Source of the DNA: Liolophura sinensis
Taxonomy: Eukaryota; Mollusca; Polyplacophora; Chitonida; Chitonidae
Direction of reading: 5' to 3'
DNA: 64,000 nucleotides
Assembly (NCBI RefSeq): GCF_032854445.1
Contig: NC_088299.1
Location: 19,399,608 to 19,463,607, forward strand
A program made the position numbers and the translations under genes. Below are positions 37,901 to 47,764 of this stretch, piece by piece. The notes under the pieces are model-generated. The model was not told the origin of the DNA and did no database searches. It saw only the letters and a program-made list of their open reading frames with translations. The first letter of the stretch is position 1. Every line of letters begins with the position of its first letter.

Positions 37901-40900
37901 ATGAACGATGGAGAAAATTGTGGAGGTGAACTTTTGTGAACTGGAAAAGTTCCTAAAGGAAATATGTGTCATCTGTCCCTCTGGACCACTGTGAGACAGA
38001 GGATCAGTAAATAAATGTCTACAAAGGTTACCTAACATTTTTCATGATACAGCAGAACTGCCATGCTTTTACCTTTAATGACAAAAGTTTTCAAACTCAA
38101 AGGTCCCCTATTGATACTTTGTTAGCAACAAGTTTTCCTGTAAGTATTTATATTGCAGGATAAAATACGAAAGCTGGTGTTGTTTCTTGAAATCTAAAGA
38201 CGCAAGGTGCATAAAAACATGGCCATACTTGAAGATGGATCTGTGAAGTTGCATTGCTTATTTGAAAGTTTTGAAAGGAACAAGCCACTTTTAATAAAGA
38301 ACTACCAAGTGATACCCACAAGTATGGAAAGAAGTGGACTACCATTTATGTTTGGCGTCGTAGGTCGGCCGGCAAGATTTGGACTACAGTTTGGCACCGT
38401 AGGGCGGCTGGCAAGATGTAGACTATAGTTTGGCACCGTAGGTCGGCTGTGGACTACAGTTTGGCGCCATAAGTCTGCTGGCAAGATGTGAACTACAGTT
38501 TGGCACTGTAGGTCAGCTGGCAAGATGTGGACTATAGTAATTTGGCGCCGTAGGTCGGCTGTGGACTACAGTTTGGCGCTGTAGGTCGGCTGGCAAGATG
38601 TGGACTATAGTTTGGCACCGTAGGTCAGCTGTGGACTACAGTTTGGCACCGTAGGTCGGCTGGCAAGATGTGGACTACAGTTTGGTGCCGTTGGTCGGCT
38701 GACAGGATACACTGTACTTAAAGAATATGATGCACGTGTATAACTGTTGTAGATAAGTTACAGCCTGCACAGTTAGATCTTGTCACAAATGGAGAATATC
38801 ATCTTCATCTGCCTTTTTCGTTAACAGTCTCGGAATCAGGAGGCGACAGAGTACCTGCAGTACTTGTGCTCTAATGACATAAACAAACCACTTGGCACCA
38901 TTATCCACACCGGGATGCACAACCTGCAGGGCGGCTATGAGAACGACACCAGTGTGATTAGGCTAGATGAGAACTAGTGAGTACTGGTAGGGGATGGTCT
39001 GATCAGCTCTGTCTGTCTGTCTGCCTGTCTGATGCGTGAAGACAGTGTTGCTCTGTGGTGTGGGATTGGCTGATGGGCTGTGTCTGTCTGTCTGTTTGTC
39101 TGCGTGTGTGATGCGTGAAGACAGTGTTGCTGTGTGGTGTGGGATGGGCTGATGAGCTGTGTCTGTCTGTCTTTGTCTGCGTGTCTGATGCGTGAAGACA
39201 GTGTTGCTGTGTGGTGTGGGGTGGGATGGGATGGGCTGATGAGCTGTGTCTGTCTGTCTTTGTCTGCGTGTCTGATGCATGAAGACAGTGTTGCTGTGTG
39301 GTGTGGGATAAGCTGATGAGCTGTGTCTGTCTGTCTGCGTGTCTGATGCGTGAAGACAGTGTTGCTGTGTGGTGTGGAAGTGCTGTCTATTAATTTCCAA
39401 AGGTGGTAGTTGACTCGTTGAAATTTCAGGAGAGCCACAGGATTTTAGGCTAAGGTATAACAGATTGTAAGGAAGCCTTTCACTTTTCATGGGATTTGCA
39501 TGGACTTCCTGATTGTTAGATTCAGTTAAAATATACTCCTAATTTTTGTCAGGCACTGTGCAGACACAAACAGAATGTGACGATTTATGTTCCGACATCA
39601 GGTCATAATGATTAAGAACAGTAGTGTCAAACTGTGATGTACCCCTACTGACAAGAAACTGTGGCTCTGTGAGATTGCTGCTATGATCAGATACCACTTA
39701 TTGCTCATACTGTCATTTAGCTCTTTGCACCTGAAGTTTGTGTCGCGGAGATATTACCCTATTAAATATCAAATACATTTTGCACTAGTTCATCTCCATG
39801 CTACTCTATATTTGCCTGAAAAACTTAATTTTTACAAATGAAAGTCATAAAATATTAATTTTAGTGGATGTCAAAACTTTTTCCCAGCTAAATATGACCT
39901 TACCTTCAAAACCAATGTATGACTGAAACATTGTTAAGCACGACATTAAACCCGAAGCACTCACTTACTCAAAACAAATGTTTTCTCTCTCAGAATCCGG
40001 CAGAATGAGTGAATCAGTCATAGGGGAAATTTTAGGTCCAGTACAGTAATTACATGTACAAACAAACTGAAAACAAATAATATGACTGCCTGTGTATGTG
40101 GATAAGTATATGGTGTGTTCCAGTTACTTCATGATCTCACCGACATCTCAGCAAACCCGTGGCCTGAACTGGCTTCACAAGAAACTGCCCAAGGATAGCT
40201 CTGTACAGATCCGTGACGTTACCTCACTCTATGCAGGTATCAATGTGGTGGGACCCCGGGCTCAAGACTTACTGGCTGAGCTGACAGACGCCTCCACCAA
40301 GAAAGCAGACTTTCCCATCATGTCCTGCCAGGTACTCTGTCCTGGAGATTCTATCACGATCACTTTACTTTAGTGACATGTACATTCAAGATTTGATGGA
40401 CACTGTTCATGTCATGCGAAATGCTTCTTCTCAACGTGAAGTTACTTTAAACTAAAAGGATTGACACATGATCATAGATCTATCTGATAATATGCGAATC
40501 TTTCTCTTTACTTTTAGCCTTCATAAATTTCAAGCCTTGTTTATCTCTTGTTTAAATACAACATTTAAACAGCAGGCTACTTGTTAATTTTAAGGCATGC
40601 AGATCTGAGCCACTGACTTATGTAGTATTGCTAAAACATCAGACTTACCCTGTAAGTAATTAATTTGTATATAGGTGTAACATAAGAAGGAAAGCTTCTG
40701 ATGAAAAGCTGTAAAATTGATCAAATTACAAATATAAATGCCATACATCGCTCCTATTACCTGCTGTATGTTCCTATCTTTGCATTATCACAAATTTATA
40801 TGTGCTTATGGCTGCATAGAATGGCACGTTTAGAGGAGAGGGCCAGGACTGAACAGACAGTGGCTATAACGTGATTGGGCAAGGTGAATTGTCAGATGTC

Positions 40901-43900
40901 TTCTGTATGGTGGTTCGGTGAGACAGCATTTAAGATTAGCCATGGTATGAACAGTCACACTCAAGAAGAAACTGTCGGAGTTGATGTAACATAAAGTGAC
41001 TCTTTGGTTTTGTTTCTGACAGGAGATAGATGTGGGCCATGCCAGTGGGATCCGAGCCCTCAGATTGACTCACTCTGGAGAGGACGGCTTCATCCTCTAT
41101 ATACCTTCTGAGGTATATCACACTGTTAATCTGATACGTTCAGGGGCTTCCACAGATGTCCTTATCTTACAGGGAGAGTAAACCAGTGATAAAGGTTTAA
41201 TGACACGTTGACAGTAGTTCAACTGTGTTGTGGGGGGGAGTCTGTTTGAACCAGGAAACTGTTACATCTGCATGGGGCTTTCGACATGAGAATGTTAACA
41301 TCCGTAATCAGAACATAAAGGAAACCAACTTATAAACAGTTTAAAAAAAGACGTAAAAAAAGTTAAATGTCAAAAAACACAAAAATATGTTAAAATATAG
41401 TTTGTAGTTTGTATACAAAATCCTTACATTTTCAAAACATATATAAAATATTTAATGAAAGCATCACCAGCAATTTAAACTGTCAAATATTGCCAGATAA
41501 CAAATATCCAATCAGCTGTATATGGCGTCACCTGAGTTCACAGGGTCGACTTTGAGGATGTGATTGATGCCGTATTGTATAGTACTTATGTCACAGGAAT
41601 TGTGTGAATTGATGGAGAATCATTATCTGTGTAGAGGTACATGTGCATAACTTTACATGAATCTCTGTTGTTCCAGTTGACAATCCATGTTTACGATGCG
41701 TTAATGCGAGCAGGCCGAGATTACGGGATCATGAATGCTGGTTACTACGCTCTGCGAATTCTCCGCATGGAGAAGTTCTTTGCTTACTGGGGACTGGATT
41801 TAAGCACTCACACCACGCCACTCGAGTGTGGGCGGGACTTCAGGGTTAGATTTGATGTAAGTATGCTACTGGCCTGGGCCCAGTTGTTCAGAAGCGTATT
41901 AGGACTAATTTAGTCCAGACTAAAGTGTCATTTACTTTCTATTAGGACTTAAGCCTGGTGTTAACATTAGTAAAGATGAAAGTGACATTTACTGTCTATT
42001 AGGACTTAAGCCTGGTGTTAACATTAGTCCAGACTAAATTGTCATTTACTTTCTATTAGGACTTAAGCCTGGTGTTAACATTAGTCCAGACTAAAGTGTC
42101 ATTTACTTTCTGTTAGGACTTAAGCCTGGTGTTAACATTAGTCCAGACTAAAGTGTCATTTACTTTCTATTAGGACTTAAGCCTTGTGTTAACTTTAGTC
42201 CAGACTAAAGTGTCATTTACTTTCTATTAGGACTTAAGCCTGGTGTTAACATTAGTCCAGACTAAAGTGTCATTTACTTTCTATTAGGACTTAAGCCTTG
42301 TGTTAACTTTAGTCCAGACTAAAGTGTCATTTACTTTCTATTAGGACTTAAGCCTGGTGTTTACATTAGTCCAGACTAAAGTGACAATTACTTTCTGTTA
42401 GGACTTAAGCCTGGTGTTAACTTTAGTCCAGACGAAAGTGTCATTTAATTTCTGTTAGGATGAGACTGGTATTAAGATTTAAGCCTGGCTTAAATTTAAT
42501 ACACTGTGAACAGCTGGCCCCTGGCCACAGCCGAGAATATCTGCATGCCCACGATAATTGTGGTAAGCTCATTGCAGTGCTCATTGAAATATGACATTTT
42601 GGGTTTTGTTGCACCAGTGTCCTTTTCTTCCGTCTTACCACATATATGATGACTGTCATTTATAAGGATGAAGGACGCTGTGAGTTCAAGTCCAGCTCAT
42701 GCTGGCTTCCTCTAGGGCCGTACATGGGAAGGTCTGCCGGCAACCTGTGGATCGTCGTGGGTTTCCCCTAGGCTGTGCCCGGTTTCCACCCACCATAATG
42801 CTGGCCGCCGTCATATAAGTGAAATATTCTTGAGTACGGCGTAAAACACCAATCAAATAAATAAATAAATGAATAAATAAATAAGGATGAAGGAAAGCAC
42901 AGATGCCGGATCAAACCACTGACCTTTTGCAGGTTACTGACACACTTTCACACGTGATGATGTACAGACTTGCACATCATGTTGGTGGAAGACTAGTGAT
43001 TTCAGAGAGCGAAAGGTTGCACAACAGCCACATTAATGTCAGTCCCCGTTTATTGTCACAAAGGCCTTACTGTATCAGATTAGACTTGTGTAAAATCCTT
43101 GAAATTGGATGCACTTGGTTGTCTGTCATATAATGTATTAACATATTTGTTTACATTATTGCAATATTTCAAATTGTAATTCGATGTCCTTTTCCCACTT
43201 CTTTGCATCCTAACATTGGTAGCTGTTGATCATGTTGCAGTGTACACATATTGCACTAGGGGTTACTTTCTGATCATTTGCTGTCATAATGTGTGCTATG
43301 TTGCCATCGCAACCATTCAGCTTAAATTAAAAAATGTGAAGTAAATGTTAGTTCAGCCGGTCATGACAAGGATATTGATAAGTGTATAACTTTCAGCATG
43401 CTGCGTTTCTAACGATAGGCCTGCTCTGAATTACCTCCCTTATTACATGACAGTGACTATGACATAACGCAAGATCAGTTTTTGAGGCGTGAAACTGTGA
43501 GAAGTGGGACCTTGCCTATGAAAGCATACACTATGTAGGTTGTGTCACGACAGTCACAAATATTTTCTAGACAGCAGAAGTTTTAAAAAAAGCATGATAT
43601 CAGCTTTTGAGAGTTGCAGAAATGTAGAGAGATCTCAAATGAAGTTGATATTCTTCAGCTTAAAAGCAGAATATATAACAAATTTGTCAAGCTGTCTATT
43701 GTATTTAATTAGGGTCAGGATTTTTGAATTACCTCTGAGTGGATTAAAAAAATACGTAATGTTTAACCTGGACTTCCAGACAAGTTTACAAAATTAAAAG
43801 CTGTCTTAAAGCTAGGTCTTCAACTAGCTTATGTCGCTTTGATTTCGATGCTGACTGTTAGCCATTTTCTGAGTTCTGAGGTCCCACCTAACCACACCTT

Positions 43901-44557
43901 ACTTCTACAGACGCACCTCTTAAATGGGAGAGTGACGTCAAGGGAGGTAATTCGGTGCTGCCCTATAATATTACATCATAGCATGGAGTTTTCTCTGACC
44001 ACTAGAACAGAGGAGTGATTAGTTTGTTGGTGAAGATTATGTGATTTGCTAAATATGATACGTATGGGTAGCATTTTTATATTTTTGTGATTTACTGTAA
44101 GTATAATTTTTAAATTGTGTATTTGCAGAAAGACTTTATTGGGAGGGAGGCATTGCTGAAGCAGAGGGAGGAAGGGATCAGTAAGAAGCTTGTGCACTTC
44201 ACCCTGGTGGATCATGACAAGGAGACGGACCTGTGGCCCTGGGGCGGGGAGCCTATCCTTAGGAACGGGCAGTTTGTGGGCACAACTACCTCCAGTGGTT
44301 ATGGCTACAGCCTCCAGAAGATGGTCTGTATGGGTTTTGTCAAACATCTCAATGACAACGGCGAGGATGTCGTCACCAAGAACATGAGTGACTACATCCT
44401 GGACAAGAACGCCACCTACGAGATTGACATAGCTGGAAAGAGGTTTGTGGCTCGGGCACGAATCCATACACCTCGCGAAGCCCTGACCACCTCAGAACCC
44501 CTGTTTATCCCAGTGCCTGCCCGAAGCCCCATTTCTGGAACAGCCAGCAGGTGTTAA
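19992..44557 (+). CDS. PDPR: Pyruvate dehydrogenase phosphatase regulatory subunit (17 coding exons)
   Basis: In animals PDPR binds the PDP1 phosphatase in the mitochondrial matrix and lowers its Mg2+ sensitivity, so it tunes reactivation of pyruvate dehydrogenase. The spliced product is 964 residues (human about 879). An Arg-rich, acid-poor N-terminus fits a mitochondrial presequence. The FAD Rossmann motif GGGVMG is at residues 123-128, ending with E147. Then come SSWH (H158), the FAD-oxidoreductase body (exons 2-10, ending WIVGESPE and AAGMNSAG), and the GCV_T folate-binding-like domain (exons 12-17; GMHNLQGGYEND, YYFMISPTSQQ, NAGYYALRILRMEKFFAYWG, DFIGREALLKQ). The ATG at 19992 has a good context (cagccATGg) and follows a 28-base 5' UTR stretch after an acceptor. 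A DMGDH-like paralogue is the alternative, but the C-terminal half matches PDPR best from memory. No alignment was run. Confidence 0.93.
21150..21760. repeat. Imperfect ~150-bp tandem repeat in PDPR intron 2
   Basis: Three to four decayed copies share gggctataactccaacaggt, agttttaatttttggtggat, and gactcacatttgtccatttc followed by gtcatggtaacca. This looks like the internal subrepeat of the AGCTCACCTG-type mollusc element also seen at 13972 and 19158. Confidence 0.65.
22010..22655. repeat. 33-34-bp minisatellite that copies the exon 3 donor site
   Basis: The array begins inside exon 3: its first unit is the last exon bases (cagagggtccagactca, ending 22029) plus the start of intron 3 (gtaagtacagtgtttgg). 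About 20 units follow, most keeping CTCA|GTAAGTA. Copies from about 22430 on are more decayed. The copy at about 22552 reads CTCAG|GTAAGT, a better consensus than the donor actually needed for the reading frame. Confidence 0.95.
22672..22812 (-). repeat. SINE fragment, reverse orientation
   Basis: Reverse complement of the SINE core: tttcacttatacgatggcg, gtgggtggaggaaa, cccacaaccatccgcatgtt, gaccttcccacata. The tRNA head and the 3' tail are missing. It abuts the end of the donor-site array. Confidence 0.75.
23075..23113 (+). repeat. SINE 3' tail remnant
   Basis: cataaaacaccaatcaaata followed by AAATAAATAAAT matches the family tail; nothing of the core remains upstream. Confidence 0.6.
23676..23920 (-). 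repeat. SINE, near full length, reverse orientation, PDPR intron 4
   Basis: It runs from the reverse-complement tail (tttgattggtgttttaag) through the core (ggtgggtggaaagcgggcag, cccacgaccatctgcaggtt) to the tRNA-like head (ctggacttgaactcacagc, ctcgaccacagagacccc). It lies 23 bp beyond the exon 4 donor. Confidence 0.85.
24250..24665. repeat. 97-bp minisatellite, about 4 units, PDPR intron 4
   Basis: Units contain cttcaggaggtttgttaggt, ccttcaccatgtgtacagat and agatgtgggactttcctcca. The central units are nearly identical. Reverse-strand reading frames across it are repeat artefacts. Confidence 0.95.
24829..25786. mobile_element. Decayed non-autonomous element with ~60-bp inverted ends, PDPR intron 4
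   Basis: The left end (acataccgtgaagtaattaa, then gtggaattaattttcgcaga) resembles the reverse complement of the right end (acatactgttaagtatttat, then ctggaatttattttcgcgga). About 960 bp apart, with no transposase frame inside. The target duplicate is not clear, so the superfamily is unassigned. Its right edge is only about 38 bp from the exon 5 acceptor. Confidence 0.55.
25906..28217. other. PDPR intron 5, mostly unremarkable
   Basis: No second gene or complete element was recognised, apart from the SINE head near its right end. The C-terminal stretch of a reverse reading frame here is that SINE. Confidence 0.5.
28032..28118 (-). repeat. SINE tRNA-like head fragment, reverse orientation
   Basis: Reverse complement reads ggggccttcgtggtccaggg, gattagcac, accctggagcctttcaccaa, ggtcgctgtgagttcaaac: the tRNA-like part of the family, with a better B-box (GAGTTCAAAC) than the copy at 1353. 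Core and tail are missing. Confidence 0.7.
29030..29245 (+). repeat. Second SINE-like family, one copy, PDPR intron 7
   Basis: Contains atggctcaggctgggcagct, atctcagtgaagcagctcta, gataaaagagcgg and a tail with taaaccccagcactcactca. The ending resembles a V-type SINE tail reported in bivalves, and similar tails occur at about 30160 and 39935. Assignment from memory only. Confidence 0.5.
30100..30190 (+). repeat. Decayed SINE remnant, PDPR intron 8
   Basis: aagtgaaaaattcttgagta followed by tggcactgaacaacaatcag and a CAATCACTCA ending. It mixes the 3' block of the main SINE family with the tail of the second family, or is a related subfamily. Confidence 0.4.
30526..30810. repeat. Dispersed repeat, copy 1 (PDPR intron 9)
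   Basis: Shares with 49059-49285, in order, ctttggag, ccactggtgtcctcg, a cagcattcat-like block and gtgtaaagcgaa followed by gagag. The copies are diverged and differ in internal spacing. No coding frame. Confidence 0.6.
32028..32164. repeat. 137-bp foldback element, PDPR intron 10
   Basis: The left arm agattatcatcacattgtgt pairs with the right arm, whose reverse complement is agattatcatcacactatgc; both arms continue with agatctgcatc. An inner segment (ctcgagttccctgcggg) pairs with ccgcagagaacgagag, so almost the whole unit folds on itself. GC-rich compared with its flanks. MITE-like, family unknown. Confidence 0.75.
32695..34162 (-). pseudogene. Crypton-type tyrosine recombinase (DUF3504) fossil, antisense in PDPR intron 10
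   Basis: Read on the - strand, pieces in order match the DUF3504 family of Crypton DNA transposons and their animal relatives. There is an N-terminal segment (FVVSMRNKNTARKTE, 33902-34162), a linker (DIPPVQLNNY, then EYEPDTLTSYHRAIERYL), a catalytic-region GLRGGEENRKLRWGDVTLK, a segment DDCPVEAYKVYKD with SPFYLGIN and QPMGEHTLKSIMKTMAK (33128-33430), and the C-terminal catalytic region MQLTGHKNVASINNYAV (32695-33036). The frame is broken by several stops and shifts, so it is dead. Cryptons use a tyrosine recombinase and carry no capsid. A decayed copy of a domesticated DUF3504 gene is the alternative. No element ends were recognised. Confidence 0.8.
35095..35236. repeat. 28-bp minisatellite, 5 units, PDPR intron 10
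   Basis: Five essentially identical units of ggacacacctgacatgtagt plus ttatggaa. Uniformity suggests recent expansion. Confidence 0.95.
35375..35640. repeat. Dispersed repeat, copy B (PDPR intron 10)
   Basis: Partner of 14930-15215: ggttgcagtggccatccata, catagctcaacattttgctc, catatcagagacctccccac and ctaactccccactgtgtgtc lie in the same order. Confidence 0.6.
36185..36689. repeat. ~53-bp minisatellite running into the exon 11 acceptor
   Basis: Nine to ten units of actgatcactgtgtgtcccc, cacatgtacacataactgat, ctgactgtgatgt. The last unit ends gatgtactggcag, and that AG is the acceptor of exon 11 (36690). The usual pyrimidine tract is absent; repeat sequence stands in its place. Reverse-strand reading frames here are artefacts. 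Confidence 0.95.
36893..36962 (-). repeat. SINE fragment, reverse orientation, PDPR intron 11
   Basis: caagaatttttcacttatat, gatgaccgtcattg and ggatggaggaaact are a diverged reverse complement of the SINE 3' half. A second, poorer piece follows at about 37515-37565. Confidence 0.55.
37310..37432 (+). repeat. SINE 3' half, PDPR intron 11
   Basis: tgtgggtttcgtctggtttc, ttcccaccataatcctgtca, gtataagtgaaatattcttg and aacaccaatcatataaataa give the core 3' half and the tail. 5'-truncated and diverged. Confidence 0.7.
38345..38708. repeat. ~39-bp minisatellite, PDPR intron 12
   Basis: About nine to ten units of gtaggtcggctggcaagatg plus tggactacagtttggcacc. Some units lack an 8-base piece (ggcaagat), giving a 31-bp variant. 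Ends about 120 bp before exon 13. Confidence 0.95.
38990..39380. repeat. ~65-80-bp minisatellite just after the exon 13 donor
   Basis: Five units of gctgatgagctgtgtctgtc, tgtctgcgtgtctgatgcgt, gaagacagtgttgctgtgtg with a variable GTCT run and a variable GGTGTGGGAT stretch. Starts about 15 bp past the exon 13 donor. The 175-codon reverse frame is a repeat artefact. Confidence 0.95.
39895..39972 (+). repeat. SINE-like tail remnant, PDPR intron 13
   Basis: ttgttaagcacgacattaaa followed by cccgaagcactcacttactc matches the tail style seen at 29220-29245. Body not recognisable. Confidence 0.45.
40332..41022. other. PDPR intron 14, nothing recognised
   Basis: AT-rich unique-looking sequence with no tandem array, SINE or second gene seen. 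Confidence 0.5.
41872..42525. mobile_element. MITE expanded internally by a 57-bp minisatellite, PDPR intron 16
   Basis: Left end ggcccagttgttcagaagcg-tatta and right end, reverse complement ggccagctgttcacagtgta-tta, are inverted copies; TGGCC lies outside both ends. Between them the internal sequence (gacttaagcctggtgttaac, attagtccagactaaagtgt, catttactttctattag) is repeated about nine times with period 57 bp. Elements with a CCAGTTGTTCA end are common in invertebrates; the superfamily was not determined. The left end is about 15 bp past the exon 16 donor (41857). Confidence 0.75.
42676..42880 (+). repeat. 5'-truncated SINE with 14-bp target duplication, PDPR intron 16
   Basis: Begins at the B-box region (ctgtgagttcaagtccagct) and runs through the core to aatcaaataaataaataaat. 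ATAAGGATGAAGGA stands at 42662-42675 and again at 42881-42894. The A-box part of the tRNA head is missing although the flanking duplicate is intact, so it was truncated on insertion. Confidence 0.85.
42895..44128. other. Rest of PDPR intron 16, nothing recognised
   Basis: No further element, array or exon was seen before the exon 17 acceptor (tgtatttgcag). Confidence 0.5.
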
Positions 44558-47200
44558 GGAATTGGGTTGGGGGGTGTGACCCACACAAGGGCTGCAATGC
44601 TAAGCGTGATGTTGAACCCTCACAGTGACGTGATGTGGGCTCAGCCTCATTTCTCCCTCCCTTGGAACTGTCTTTAGCACTAAGGCTGTATATACGTGTG
44701 CATCAGTTATGAACACCAGGGCATGGGATCTACATCTGTCATACAACTGGGAGTTAGGCTTACATCCCTGTGGGGCCTATGCACATACTGGTGTGGGATT
44801 TATACTCATGGAATAGTCATTGATATTATTGGTAGGGGTAAATTGTAGATGTTGGACAGGGTAGTCAGCCTACTATGTTACACTGCAGCTCATTGTATAC
44901 AGGTACATTATGTTGTATGTAATATGGAAGCGAACATATTTTACCTGTACTACGTGTATATAGCACCTGAAAGGCAGGAATACTGTTTTCTTTCTCTTGT
45001 GGGTACTGGGTTTAGAAGCGTATTTGATCCTGGTGGATTATGCATGTACCATGTACTGTGGCACACTGACTGGTATTTGTATATGGTGTAACTGCATGTT
45101 GATACATTGAATGATCCACTGGGCCTCAGTGTTGTTGTTGTTGAGGTTATGTATACATGCATATGAACAGCTGTTTACTGCTTCTTGTCCATGTGTCTTC
45201 TTAAGAACTTCAGCAGGTGCTTGTGGCCTTCATACTCATTTCCTCATAATGTGTTCTCTTGTCTGATCACAGGCAAATCCTGAATTTTTTTAGTACCGAC
45301 AATACATGTGTTCTGCACCGTGTGAATAACATTCATTGAGAGTTAAGGAAATTTAATTTTGTTTTGTGAGGTGTAATTTGTGTGTTTTGTTAATGCTGTC
45401 AACTGATTGTTACATGTATATGTGACATGTGGATACATGAATGTCAGAGAGCTTTTTAGGTTCTAAACATGTGTGATACATGTCAGAAGGCATAGTTGTT
45501 AGATAGTTGTGTTGTTTTCCTTTTTGAGTCGAATCAGCTATGTATATTAGTGCTTTATATCATATAAGGTTTGATTTTAATTGTCCTGTATGTGTCATGT
45601 CTGCCCGGTATGTGTCATACCTGTGCGGTGTGTGTCATACCTGCCCGGTGTGTCATACCTGCCTGGTGTGTGTTATACCTGCCCGGTGTGTCATACCTGC
45701 CTGGTGTGTGTCATACCTGCCCGGTGTGTGTTTTTTGTTGGGATATTACTGATTTGTTATTCATACAACTTCCGCTGTTGTGATTGTTTACCAGTCCCTA
45801 CGATTAGGAAAAAATTCTAATCATCATGACAAAATTTGGTTTTAAGGAATTTATTTTCATTGTTAATTATGAAATCCTCAATATACAGTGCTTTCTGCTT
45901 GGTTTATATAAATTTATATGAGTGTATATAACTATGTGTATATTTTTAACTGTGTTGAAACGAAAGACCTTGTCTGTAGCCAGATGTAAGAACTGTTCCT
46001 TCCAATTGCCTTCACTCAGGAATTGTTCCTCCGAGTCATTGATCGTCTAAAAACAAATCTCAAGACTTAGAATAGCATACTACTAAGTTTAGTGTGAAGT
46101 TATGACGGTAAAAAAATGTCCCATTAATTAGAAAATGAGCAACTTTACATTACAGCTTTTATATTAGTATCTATTGAATGAATTTTCCTTCATTGCCCAA
46201 TAATTGAAAATAGAAAAGCTTAATTGTAATGCACCGGTCATTAAAAGGAAAAGACAGCAGATATGAAATATGAATGCTGAAAATTAATGTAGTGTCAAAA
46301 CTGTGAAATGAATATTGGTCATAACATGTAAGTGGATTTATTTTGGCAGCTGTTGTGATCTCAAATATACCAAATTCAGGAACTACCTTCCTACATGTAC
46401 CTGATGAGATGCTTGCTATGACCTGCCTAAAATATCTGATTTGCTGTGTTTTCCTTTATAAAGATTATTGTATTGTTTGATGTGCGTAGCAGTGGATTAG
46501 TGCTTAATGTACTTTTACTTTATTTGTATGTTTACAATATACTGTTTAAAACATCAGGTAGATATTCCAGTTCATGTTGATGATTCTTGGTATATATGAA
46601 GGAACAAAAAAGAAATACAGTTCGGCCGTTCATGATGTGTCATGATAATTGTCAGAATCGTGCAGGCACTCCACATTACCTGTGTGTGAGTTTGGTGTGT
46701 GTTTACCTATGGTTGATGACAATGACCGATACCTGTTATTTTTGGCTTTCCAAACAGCCTATGCCTATAGGGGCATAAAATCGTGAACAATATGAACACA
46801 TGTACTACGTGGACTTTGGTGTTAGTGTACAGAGATTTAGTATCTATCAGTTTTCAGTTCAGTTAATAGTATTTTATAATGACAGTGTGCCGGTGCTGTT
46901 GTGAAAATTCAGCTGTATTTCTCTCATAGATTTCAGCTGTAAAATGATGAGAGCAGATACAGCTGTTTTGGGTGGGTTCTGACAACTAAAGATTGGACTT
47001 ATGTGACATAATTTGGAGGGGACTAAAGAGTGTTGGCGGAAAATATGCATAAAACCAGCTTATTATCTAGTGATTTTAAGAGCTATAGTACTCAAGTTAT
47101 TGTACCTTTTTTCAATATTTTTTTACACTTAATTTAACAGTTCATACAGGCGTAGCTAATTATGAATAAATAATAAACAGGCATTAATCTTTTAAGTAAT
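44558..47200 (+). other. PDPR: PDPR 3' UTR and downstream region
   Basis: No new gene starts here. Two close AATAAA hexamers at 47165-47170 and 47172-47177, followed by a T-rich stretch, could end a 2.6-kb 3' UTR, but this is a guess; another AATAAA-like site is near 48892. Confidence 0.35.
45588..45730. repeat. 17-20-bp minisatellite in the probable PDPR 3' UTR
   Basis: About eight units of gtgtgtcatacctgcccg with a 2-3-base length variation (gtgtgt/gtgt). Cys-rich frames across it are artefacts. Confidence 0.9.
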
Positions 47201-47652
47201 TTTCATGAAACTCGTGAATCGGGCACATCTAGTCATGAAGAAGAAACCGGTGCTTTTCATTGACCCTGACATGTCTTATCACTGAATTGCGTGCTATTTA
47301 TTGTATACTTGGATGTGCACTTAATGACCCCTCTAGAAGTAAGTCTGAATATCAGCTGACTTTTGTGCAGGTAGAGTGAGCTGCTATGGAAACGTACATA
47401 CATATTTGCTATAAAAGTTGCTCAATTAAACGTACGTTGCCAGTATTAGCAACAGTATGAAGGTAGATGTATGTAAAGTGGATGTATACATGAACAACTG
47501 ATCGTCTGTTCAAAGTTATTTCTGTATGAACTTGAAGCATATTTGCTTGTGTCTTGACTTTTTGTATTTTAAGGTTGCATGTATGACAGTCTTAAATTTT
47601 ATCATATTGTAGAGTAATAGAATCAAAGAAAAGATTAAAAAGGAATTCTTTG

Positions 47653-47671
47653 AGCAGCAGCAGCAGCAGCA
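47653..47671. repeat. (AGC)6 microsatellite
   Basis: Six consecutive AGC triplets between tttg and atg. Not inside a recognised coding exon. Confidence 0.85.
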
Positions 47672-47764
47672 TGTAATGTCTTATGCTACATACATGACAT
47701 ACAGATGTGAGAGCACTGGTCAAGATGAAGCAAGGTCTTGGCTCAACAGTTTGAATGTTCCTGT

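Larger units (their letters stand above)
19964..44557 (+). other. PDPR: Exon map of the PDPR gene
   Basis: Coding exons: 1, 19992-20440; 2, 20760-20890; 3, 21948-22029; 4, 23571-23652; 5, 25824-25905; 6, 28218-28339; 7, 28676-28790; 8, 29595-29747; 9, 30304-30428; 10, 31402-31594; 11, 36690-36848; 12, 37626-37771; 13, 38828-38976; 14, 40124-40331; 15, 41023-41112; 16, 41677-41856; 17, 44129-44557 (stop TAA). The lengths sum to 2895, a multiple of three, and every junction is GT/AG with matching phase. The exon 1/2 joint makes Ser150. Donors of exons 3 and 13 leave reading into TAA and TAG respectively if splicing fails. Exon 1 also carries 28 noncoding bases (19964-19991). No in-frame stop or missing domain was found. 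Confidence 0.9.

Noticed and set aside
38963-39490. 175- and 154-codon reverse frames
   Set aside because: Artefacts of the GTCT-rich minisatellite after exon 13 (His/Thr/Gln-rich periodic peptides).
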